Origin: Heliocidaris erythrogramma | Taxonomy: Eukaryota; Echinodermata; Echinoidea; Camarodonta; Echinometridae | Assembly (NCBI GenBank): GCA_025617745.1 | Contig: CM046853.1 | Location: 52,663,021-52,727,020 of the forward strand | Reading direction: 5' to 3' | Length of the DNA stretch: 64,000 nt | Part shown: in pieces, positions 37,101 through 49,100 of the stretch | Numbering within the stretch: position 1 is the first letter of the stretch | Layout of the letters: each line of letters begins with the position of its first letter | Position numbers and translations under genes: made by a program | Notes under the pieces: model-generated | Database searches by the model: none | Seen by the model: only the letters and a program-made list of their open reading frames with translations | What the model was told of the DNA's origin: nothing

Positions 37101-40100
37101 CAAATCCAAAAATTCATAACATCCTTATTTATTGGTTTTTGCTCAAACATTCACTAATCTGTTTCTCTAATTTCTTTTATTCAATTAATACTAGAGTGGA
37201 CTTCCCCTTTTAATACAAGTGTATCTATTGGTAAAACTGAAGCTTAGAATTAAATATACATTTTATTTTTTGTTAAATGATCCACTCTAAGGAACTAACA
37301 AATACTTCCAACATGATGTAGCTGACGGAAAGCACTACAATGAAAACAGATCTATTTTGAGTATCTGGCTTGAATTTCCTCGTCTTAGATGAATCTTAGG
37401 TGTTTATTGATATCGTGAGAAAGACGAGATGTATTTTTTATAAACTGAATAACAGATTACCCGCTAAGTCTGCCTACAAGTTAGGCTTAAGTTAGGCTTT
37501 ATAATGCACTTTCACCATACGCAAGGCATTTTTTAATACCATTTTCCACTAATACTGCATTCAAGATAACCATGGACTCGGTGCAGGCAAAAGATTTGAC
37601 TACAAGGCATTTGTGCAATTGGCAGTTTAATTTAGGCAGGGCTTAACATCAACAGGCGCCAAAGACATGAGTGACCGTGCCTAATATCTTAAAGTTTGAA
37701 ACCCTTTAAATTTCACCATTTTAACAATGAACTCGAGCATACATGTGTGCAGTTGCCCTTTTTCTTCAGGCTGTTGTGGGTCTAATGTCGGTCTCCTTGG
37801 TGGGACCGAGATAAAAAAAATCTGTCCAGATCCGCTACATGTATACACAAAAGTTAATGTAGAGCCGTGGGGAGTGTTTATCAAGTGTTTTGTCCGTGAT
37901 TTTTACTGACAAATATGCTCTCGGCCAATCAGATGCAAGGATTTCAGTAGCTTATAACAGTTGTCTGTAAAAATCACTTATAAAAAACATTTTATGAAAC
38001 GCTCCCCTGGTTCAGGGTATGTACCCACCACATTAAGTAGTTGCAAGACATCAACGAACACCTTCTCGGAGTCCTTAATCTCCTTGGCAACCATGAAGGC
38101 TTTCTGAGCCTTCCTCCCGAGACTCTGCAATCTCTTTCGTGCATCCGGGAGCTCAAACCCATCATCACTGTCTTGATCGGCCACACCAGCGTAACTCCCA
38201 TCCTCATCGTAGTCCTCATCGGACAGGGAGGCATCTTCATTACCACTGCTGTCTGTGAGGCTGCCACTGCGGTCTGATGGTGATCTGTGAGCCCTGCAAT
38301 TAATTGGTAACAAAAATGACATGAACTCTATACCAAGGAAGATAACTGACCCTCATATTTCTGAGATTCTAGAAAAGGACATTTAATGAATAAAGGAGTT
38401 CATTCTCAATGGAAATTTATGTTGCATTGTTAAGTAACCATTCATCTTCAACTTAAGTGACACTACTGATCTTTCTACATAGCTGAGGAAAATATGACAA
38501 AGTAAAAATTTCTACAATAGAAATGGAAAGTATAGCCCGACTTAAAACAATGCAATAGTATCTAAGTGAAAGGGCTAGCTGGGTTATCACATGAATTTGC
38601 AAACAAACTGTTTATAAACTGAGATAAAGGCCACTTCCTCTACAAAGTTTACAGACAATGCACCAGATGAAAGTGGAAATGCATGATGTCTGCATGTATG
38701 TTGAGCATTTTTTTAGAATAGCAAATATGGAATAGCTATCAACCAAAAGAAAATTGGTATATTATTTGCCCAAAATGTCATAGACTTGATACTTCATCAA
38801 GTTACAGATACCACAATATAGAGACTGCACACGATATGAACAAGGAAATGATAAGACATATTCTAAACTGTATGGAAAGTATGGAAAGTAAACCGCCATA
38901 GATCAAGCCTTTCAAGTACACACAGAGCTAATTATTCTGAGCTATTAATACATACCAATAGGACTGCAAGCTCTTAAAGTTCATACCGTCAACTATACCA
39001 ACACCACCAGGAAACGTACAAGATAGAGCCACAATCGGCAGTAAATCAAGAATCTACATGTTACAGATAAGAAACGAAGGTAACAAGGGCCAGATAGTGC
39101 CCATAATGTTTCCAAAAAGAAAGCCTAACTGCAGCAGGTATGAAGCTGCTTCCCTCCACTTCACACCAGCACATACACACTTGAGACCTTTCCATTGGAC
39201 ATGTGACCGTGCAATGTGTGACTGGCAGAGTATCTATCTTCCTATCAAAACAAGGTCTCAATGTTTATACTGTCAGAGGGATTTCCTTCCATTTTCTCTT
39301 ACGATTTCACAGATCCGTTCTCTTTCCGGGAAGTTCAAAAGGGCGATAACGGCAGGATAAATGACTCAGGGACCCCAGCGGTGGTGGTGGGGTTTCACCA
39401 TTTATCATGCAACTCCATTCTGGTATCAGACTATTGAATAACCTTACATCATATGAGAGTGCCAGCAAGAAGCAGCAAAATTCATAAACAAACCCAAGAC
39501 TATCCTAAAATGCTGATACCGAGTTATACCAAAAAAAAAAAAATCTATGCAGTTAGCAGAGATTTTGAACACATGTAGCCCACAAAGATCAGGATGTACA
39601 TGTACAGTAGTTGGAAAGTTGAAAGACAACCAGCCAGAATAAAAAGATTTCACTCCCCCCCAACAAAAAAAATCTTACATTCACTTTTTCCATACTGCTT
39701 CTGAGTACTGGCATAGGCTAGATGGCCACAAAATAATATTTCACTTGTTAACTGTTCAAACTTTAGTTAAAGCTTCCAATTTTGTTCATTTAAATCTTAT
39801 TTTCATTACCAACACACACACCTATTCTACCTATCAATCAAATCGGCTCTGGACTCCTTGTAATAGAACAAAAGCAATTTAGCGAGCTTCGCCGTTGAAA
39901 TTATGCTTGTATGCAAGCTAACAAGGAAACAAACTTTCTACACTTTCCTGCCTGCACACTCATTAGTGCAAAAATTTGAAAAGGAAAGAGTGGGAGAGAG
40001 CAAGAGAGAGGGGGAGAGCGAGGTAGAGAGGGGAGGTAGAGAGGGGAGGTAGAGGGGGGAGGTAGAGAGGGGGAGGTAGAGAGGGGGAGGTAGAGAGGGG

Positions 40101-43100
40101 GAGGTAGAGAGGGAGTAGAGAGAGAGAGAAAGAGGGGGGATTACAGAGAAATGAGAAAGAAGCAAGAGAAACTCATTTGATAACTTATTCCAATGGTCAA
40201 CTTCATTTTTTTCTGGTCAGAACTTTTTGACCACTGTCCTTCAGAATATTAGTGGTCCCTGCAAGGCAGTAAGCACAGAACATTCTATCCAAAGACTTTG
40301 ACCTTTGATTCCTGGAATCTCAGTCCAATTGTACAGGGGATAATTGACTATAATCAAAAGGGGTCACATCTATGGGGTTTCACTTTGAAATACTGGTACT
40401 AAAATTTTTCATACTCTTCCAGATACAGCAGGCATCCCAATAAAGCAATTCACACCTTTTGATCTTGGTGGTCAAGCTACTGCTATTGACCACAAAAGCT
40501 AGCTCACTTATTATAGTTCTGAGTCATCCTCATTCTATTGAGGTCTGAGATTAAGTTGTTCCTATTCCTATCAAAGTTATTTGACTTCAATCAATGATCA
40601 ATCATTCCTTTTCAGACTGGCTGATAGTGAAAACAGTATTTAATTGTAATTCTCCTTTTGTCTTTGTTAACGGCTGCAAACTGCTGAGCTTAGATTGTCA
40701 TGATTGTGCAGGTCTGGTAGGAGGCTTGAAGAAAGGGATGAAAAATGCATAATGCAATTACAGAATAGGCCACCAGTGATAAAATCTAAGGAATGACAAG
40801 CTTTACCGAAAAAAACCACCAAACTGTCACTGGGCAATTAAAGTGTCTTATCAGAAATTAATCATTCAAGCCAGTTAAGTAAAGCAGGCACTACAATGAA
40901 AATGAAACCTACGGGTAATCTATTCCCTACACTACGTCATAATTTTCTTATTAACTACTATTTACCATGCATCTTAACAGGAACCAATGTGTAAAACGGG
41001 CGGATCCAGGAATTAGAAGGGGGGCACACAAATGCAGGTTGGCAAATTTTGGAAAAGGTAGACCTGTATTTTTTTGGTCTTGCCAGCTTCTTGAAAAGTC
41101 GCTCAGTGGAGGGGGGAGGGGAGGTTGTGGCGACAATTTTTTTCGCCAGACCTTCAAAATTTGCTCAGTGGGGCGGGGGTTATGGGGTTCCAGTTTCCCT
41201 CCATAATTCTGACAAGCAAAAAGAAAGAAAAAGGTTTTCATTCTAAAGGGGGCACAATGAACAAATGCTCAAAATGCATACTTTTCATCCAAAGGGGGGG
41301 GGGGGGAGCATTAGGGTATGGAAATCAAGGGGAGAAATATAATTTTAAAATGCACTATTTAAAAAGATTAATAAATCAAAGGAAATGATAGCATGGTACT
41401 TCAAAAGATAAGTAAAACAAAAAAAGCATGGAACTACCCAAGGGATGGTCAAAGAAACCACCACCAGCACAATCAATGTACATGTCCAACTAGGATTGGT
41501 CACTTCACACTCCATTGGTCACTCCAGCCAAGCCACTGCCCATTGGTCAACACACTCGGCCAAAGAGAAGCCTTGGCTTGGAGAGGGCTGTTATATAACA
41601 GAGCCGCTATGTTGGCTGGCCGTGGGCATGACATCTCAAGCTAGCATCTGTGTTGTGTGTGCAGGCTTGGTGAAAATGTGATGTGGGGGCAGAGGGATTT
41701 CAATTTGGCAGCAAATCCCTTTCATGTGGCCCCAACTCAATGGGGGTCTTTGAGCAGCCCTGCATTAGGACAAAAGGGGTGTGTTTTTGCTACTATGCCA
41801 GACATAAAATCTGGGGAGGTAATTTGATGCCATGAACAATGGGAATGGACCTTGGGATTCTAGACCATGTGCTCTCTCACTTCTTCCTTTACCCTTCTCT
41901 ACCTTTCCCTCTCTCTCCCCTTGACCATCTCCACAAGATCATGGCTACATCACATGAAATCTGACAATCATGGACTTTCTCAATTCTTTTTATAAAAATG
42001 TAGCAAATCTCAATTTTAATCTCCAATCTACATGGTAGTTTGAAGCTTTCTAACTAGATTTATATGCCTTTCCTACAATTTTAGTCATCTTTACTTAATC
42101 AAATGAATCTCAACTTCACTACCTTGTTCATTCATGTCATTTCATATTCCGTCCTAATATTTCAAATAAAGTTTGAAATGCCGCCGCCGCCTCCTCCCCC
42201 CCCCCCCCCCAAAAAAAAAATGCCAACCATTCTCAAAACCCTAATTTATTAGATATACAGAGAATGATAAAAAAAGTCTATGATCAACTACAGCATCAAA
42301 ATACCCCTTCTAATTTTAACACTTCAGGCTTGTTGCAGTTTTCAGGAAATGACTGTATTGCAATGAGGAATATAGCAATGTGACACACCCTAAATGTGCG
42401 TTAAGACTTTACTACATGACCATAAACGGAAAAACAAAAAGAGACAAAACACTCGATACTCACAGTCACACATGATCATAGTGCTTCATTCATGATAGGT
42501 GAATCACAAACTGACAAACTAAAGCATGGAAATGAGAATTACTCCATTGGGAAATTGGGAATCCATATCAAAGACGGGTATATTACCTGCAGTTTCATAC
42601 TCCCAGAGCAACGAAGTTACACCACAGCCGACAGGAAACGCACAGGAAATGTTAACCTAATGTAGCAAGTGACTCTAGGTATTCCAGGAATGAAACACAT
42701 TCCTGTCTAAAGAATCTTGGATAAAAATCCACGCTGGAGTCAATGTTCCAAGCCCACGATGACGAAGACCAGTTACTCTCTCCTCAGGGCACACCAGCAA
42801 ATGAGTTGTCCACAAGTTTTCTCCACCACCCAAAGGCTCTTCAATGCAATAATGCTGCTGACTGCACACCACCACCACTAATGCTGTGACACGCCACCAA
42901 GCCTCAAGACTTGCTGTGTGCTTAGTATGCAAATTTACATTCTTTGAGGGGCTCTTTCTCTCTCTCTCTCTTTCTCTTTTGTCCAGTTTCTCCTCCTCCA
43001 AATCTCTTTCTTTCCTCTGAGGCCTACCCAAAGCATTCCCTATCTTTGACACTGCATAACAAATGTAAACTCCACACCCTTCTTTCTCTCAAACACATGC

Positions 43101-46100
43101 ACACCATAGACTGCTAACCCTGCTATCAGTGTGTGTGTGTCCTGTGTGTGTGTGTGTGCCTCCAGCAATAATAATATGCAGGGATTAGCAGAGGACGGTT
43201 ATGTAACATTGCATAATAAAATGCTGTGGCAAAGGGCAGGCAGATAATAAAAAAGGCAGGCAGTTGTAATAATACACAGCCCCACTGAATGCAATGCAGT
43301 GAATGCCTGCCTGGGCTCAGCTGTTGTAATGGAAGGGGGCCTTATTACTGGAATGGGTAATGAGTGCCTGACTGGGACAGGCAGCTGGCCAAATAAATTT
43401 GAGCAAAATGGCAGCCATTCTTATTTCCTTGTTGCTGATAATAACTGACATTTCCCCTCACAGAAAGCCAAGTGCACTACACTGAACATGGCAAACAAAG
43501 AAGCGGACAAAATATACAGCTCCTCATTGTACCTTCCACACTTACTCTGGTAGACAATAGAACATCCCTTCATTGCTATTATATAAAAATATTTAGAACA
43601 GGTGTCACAAGCATATTCACCTGTTCTACTTATTTTACATAATAGCAATGAAGGAATGATACACACGTGTAATGACCCAAATTAAAAATTCAAATTGTAA
43701 AATGTTGATACAGATCATATTGAACAATTGAATCAATGATACACAAGTGTAATGACCCAAATTAAAAATTCAAATTGTAAAATGTTGTAAAATGTTGTAA
43801 ATCCTTATTTTACATAATAGCAATGAAGGAATGATACACACGTGTAATGACCCAAATTAACAATTCAAATTGTAAAATTTCGATACAGATCATATTGAAC
43901 AATTGAATCAATGATACACAAGTGTAATGACCCAAATTAAAAATTCAAATTGTAAAATGTTGTAAAATGTTGTAAATCCTTGTCAAAACTGACCAGGCCA
44001 CTCAACTTCAAAATATTCACTGCTACCAAATTCCTTTCAAAATGTTCAAGAGGACCATGCAACCCCTATCCAGTAACACTTAGCAGCCCCATCTTTCGGG
44101 GTAAGATGGTTCAATGGTTCATGGTAAAGCAGGGGAGCATTTCATCAAGCATTTTGTCAGTGGTTTTTACTGACAAATTTTCTCTCAGCCAATCAGATCC
44201 AAGGATTCAGTAGCTTATAACAGTTGTTGGTAAAAATCACTGACAAAACACTCAATGAAATGCTCCCCAGAAGTGAAGAGACCTCTCTCAAGAGGTCTCT
44301 ACTTCATGATCTACAACAGAATCTAATTTTGGTTCAAAGTATGCTTGAAATGGGGTTCTACCACATGTGCTCCATTGATAATTCCTCTGCAGTACATTCT
44401 AAACACTAACCAAATTCCTAAACTTCAACCTTAAACCTAACTATACCTAACACAAACTCTAAAACAAACCTAACACAAAACCCAATGGCAACCCGAACCC
44501 TATGGCTTTGACAAAATAAAACCTGGAGCAAATGTTGCTGTATTAGTATTTGTTGAATCACCCGATTTGAGCACCCAAATGGTAATCTATATAGTCCTAG
44601 TATAGTAGCTGGATTGAATGTGGATAGAATTTGAAAAATAGAATTCAAAAATTCTAACATTTGCTACAGTAGCTTCTAGTTCGCTATTGCATTTGGCCCA
44701 TCATTAATTAAAAACAAGGTGCATAGAACAAAGCCGTTTTATTCTACAATACTACACGTAGCCTAAATTCTTGTTCAATATATTCATATAAAATAAATAT
44801 CAAAGTGTATTTCCATATGTTTATACAAAATGGGCCATACATAGTCCTTGCAAGTTCCATATTTGAAGGTTACATTTCTTTGTGAAAACACACCTTAAAT
44901 ATCTGTACTGTCACCTTAAATATCTCTTGTTTTGCTTCATTTTTTAGGCTGTGAATTTCGAGTTAATAGCTTTTTGGAAGTTGCATATATACAAAGAAAG
45001 CTGTAACAGGATTACAGGTTATTTCCTTGGTTCTTTTATGACCATTCTTGGGCCTTTAATCTTTTTACTACTGCACACTGCTCTTCATCACAAAGGGTGA
45101 AATAATTTAAAGAGTTCAAGAGGGAAGAGATTCAAGTGACTTTGTGGTTTCTCTTTTTATATAATAGCTACGTTCCTACGGGACTTGTAGTTTTGGAAGT
45201 TTAAGTTAGCGAAACTTAAATTAAACGAAACAAAGGCTCGTTAACCGGCGACGGAGGGTACACATGGGTCCGAAACAACAACGCTCTTTGTTCTGGAACT
45301 ACAAGTCGAGCGATCGTTTAACATGAGCAGATATGTCATTGTTAACCTCGAGATTGCTAAACTTATTTATTTTAAACTAAGTATATTCTGTCCACACAGT
45401 CTGTGACTACCGCCCCCCCCCCCCCCCCCCCCCCCCCCGCTGCTTGTGGTTTGTGGTTCTGGAACTGACAAGTAAACTTAAAGTTTTTAAATTACGAGTC
45501 CGTTCATACGGTCTGAAACTTAATGTTTTGAAACTCCTAGCTCCCTTTGTGTGAACCTGACCTTTGTTGTTTCTTCTTTCTATATATTATCATTTCAATG
45601 TCAAATACCACACTTTGGAATTTTCAGCATTCCTCCCCTTTCTCCATAGAAGTCCAAACTAGCCATTCATCAAAAAGGTGAGTCACTCCAACTTTACAAC
45701 TTCAAACAGATCATGCAAGGTTGTCCAAAGAAAGCTACTAACCACCAGTGTCCTTACCATGAAAAGTAATTGGTAATACATGTTCCATATCCACAAGAAC
45801 TAGACAGTCCACCCATAAAAACAGTACACATGTAGGTGTAAATCGCTGCATCCTACCTCCAAAAATATCCTAAACTATTCACTACCAGTATTCATTATAG
45901 TACAAAATTCAAACACATTAAAAAATGTAAAATACTTGGCACAAAAAGAACATCTAACACTTATAATCCAAACTAAAAAAGTTGAAACTCGTATCAAAGT
46001 TGTAATAATGAAGGATGTACAATTGATCTGGGATAAGTTTCATTACATCTTATTAAAAGATATTCTTAGAATAAATGTTTTGAAATTGTAATGAAATTTA

Positions 46101-49100
46101 TTCTTTTGACAATTCAAGGCCAAAAAATCTGGGCGAAAGATCTGCAATTCATTGAGAACACAACACAGCATTGTCTGTAACATCTGCTTTTTCAAAACAG
46201 CTTTTTCCTATCAAGTGTAATGAATTATCCATAACATTAACATTTGGTAGCAAAAAATACAGTGAAATCACAAGTTAAATGGACATTGGGTTCTGCTCTG
46301 ATTACTCAGAACAAGGAAATCATATCCCTGCTTAGATTCTAAGTTCTTGATTAATCAAATGAAATCCTTCTTAATATAATGAATATTATTATGAATATTA
46401 TGAGTTCAATAATATTTTAAGAAATTTCATAAAATTTTCTCAAATGAATTATACATATCCTTCAAATTTCATATGTAAATTTCAGTTTCAACTTTTTGAT
46501 TTAATGACAATAAAAAGGGTTTAAAAAAAATTGTAAACCAGCAGTTTAACCATTGAGGTAAAACAAGTTGAAATAGACCAGTTTAGCTAAATTCATGAAT
46601 GTTTCTACCAAGAACCCCTGGTTACCAGTGATCAAATCACCTGCTAATTGCATCTCTATGGTTGGCCCCATCAACAAAAAGCTTTGCAATCAATCGCAAA
46701 TTTGAAACAACGAGTGTGATTGGTTAATGGCCAGCATTTTGAACAATCTTGATTGGCCTTAGCAGTTTTGCGATTGATTGCAAACATTTGTGTTACAAGA
46801 CCCAGGTGAAAAATGAAACTGGCTTTCGGAAATTATCATTCATTCTGAGCATTTGAAACAGCTGAACAAATTACTCACTACCAATAGATGCACAAAGAAA
46901 TAAATAACTCTGAATACATTATCAACATTCTCTATATTGCTATAGTGAAGAACATTTTTATGTAGAAGCATGAATGATAATGAAAGAAAAAAAAAGGGCA
47001 TACATGTACAATTACATATATTTGAGGAAGACTTCTTTAACATAGCTTTTGGGTTGCCCATGGCAACCACAAACATTGTCTTGCTGTATTTTGATGAACT
47101 TTGTAACGACCTGTTAATGATGAACACACTATTCAAATTCTATGAAAACTATTTCCACAAAGTAACTCAATGACCCAAATGATTGCAACATGGTAACAAC
47201 TGATATATTCAAGGTGGAATCCACTCATCAACACGCTATCATACAAAACACATTTATTAATAGTTGGTAACTATAGAATTGCGACAAATCAATCATATAC
47301 CCATTTCTGTGTGCAGTACATGTGCTTTTCAGTGAGATTTGGAATCATCAAAATAGATTGACCCAAACAACACAATATAAAACAATTCTTATGTAGACAT
47401 GGTCAACCCATCCCAATTCCTTTGAGACAATTTCTTTCACAATGGAATTGCATGACCAGAACTCTACTTAATCATTAAAGAGGTTCTCATAATTCCTGAC
47501 AAGGCAAGCTAGCCTGGTAACTCTCTTGAAAATATTAACAGAACTTGCTATCTATTCTTCTGTTCCTTGCCAAAGCATATGAAACGTCTGTGTAATAAAA
47601 GCTTGCATGTATTGGTTGGTGCTACTTTGGACAAGACTGCCAAAGGTTTAGAATGATAAGTGTAATGTTTCATGACAGACCATTTTATCTAGTTGACCCT
47701 CTCCATCCAGGTGTAATGAATGAGTACCTGGTAAGTAGAGATTGTTTAAATACCTTGATTTCCATGTCTGACAGTTCTATTACAACTTGGCAAGCTTGGT
47801 CTTACCACAATGAATGAATTATAAGTAGTTGAAAAAGACAATCAATTCATATTACCTTTCAATGCCCTCAATGCCACCGGACATGTCGTAGTAGCCATGG
47901 CTTTCAAAAGATGCATCAGACTGAACACTTAGAGATCTCTTTGGTTTTTGTGGTGCTTTCCTCCTGGGGACCGATGACCGCCGATTTTTACTAGGTTCAA
48001 CAGGAGGGGGTTCAGATGTAAAAACTGTGTCTAGTTCACGATTAGGAGGGGGTGTAGGAGGCGAGACTGGAATGTTATTTGCAGGCACAAAGTCAGGGTA
48101 CACGTAATCATTATCAAAGTGCCCCTCTCCTTCTTCTCTTTGGTTGGGTTCCAAGTAAAGTCCGTCATCGATGTACCCACTGGCTCGATTTGAATTGTCT
48201 TTTCTTGTTTCACCCTCGTTACTTGAGGGTGGATCTGTGTTTCTGGTAAGTGTCCGTCTAGGATCTGGAATGAGTTCATAGTCATGGTCCCTGCTGGATT
48301 CATCTGATTCTTCACCATCTTCACCGTTCTTGAGGTGAGCATTGGCTTCAGTGTAGATGTTGGTTTGGTCCTCGACACCTTCAGTTTGGTGAGGAGTGGG
48401 CTTCGGTGAATTACTTCGGCTATTGGAAGATGTCTTGACAGGAGGAGCATTGGGTCTTGGTGGAGCTAGTCTCTTTGGCTTTAGGGCCAGAAAAACTTCT
48501 GAAGGTGCTGGAGAATTTGGCTGGGCTGGTGCCATCTTGGAAGATGGCGACTGTGAACGTGGTGTTGCACCGCCGGCTTGAGGCACACCAGGAGGTGGGG
48601 GAGGAGGGCAACTAGGTCGTCTTGGAGAGGAACCTCTTCCCTTGTCTTTCTGCATCTTCTTAGGAGACGAATTAGGGGAACGCCCATTCACAGGACTCCC
48701 TTGGCTCAGAGGGCGTCCATTGATCTCCTGCGAGTTGCGATCACTGGAAATGGCATCCCTTTCTTCAAGGACAGAGGTAGTGGATGGTTTGTGAACAGGG
48801 CTCCCTTCAATTGAATTTCTCTTAGCTGGTACCGGTGCTGGTACAGGAGCTCGTGTCTTTCTAAGCTTTAGTTGGGTCACTGCATCACCTTCTGGCTGCT
48901 TTGCAGTTTCTATTACAGATTCTTTTGTTACTGACGACTCTTCACTCTTTGACTCTACATTTTCTGATTGTTCGGCAGATGCCTTTGAGGAGGGCAGACT
49001 GTTTCGGGGTTCTGTTACAATTTCTCCATCACTTTTTGGTTTTTGATTTGCCACAGTTTCACCTGATTCATTGGCAACAGTTTTCTCCCTTCCTGATTCA

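Larger units (their letters stand above)
44700..47855. other. Intron 1, 5' part
   Basis: No exon found. 46667-46790 is a weak inverted repeat (TTTGCAATCAATCGCAAA / TTTTGCGATTGATTGCAAA). The remainder is AT-rich. Confidence 0.4.

Noticed and set aside
39058..39360. 100-residue plus-strand frame in intron 1
   Set aside because: No recognisable domain, no supporting signals and unremarkable composition.
42675..43052. 125-residue minus-strand frame in intron 1
   Set aside because: Low-complexity (Arg/Glu from a CT repeat), no domain, antisense to nothing, and no splice context.
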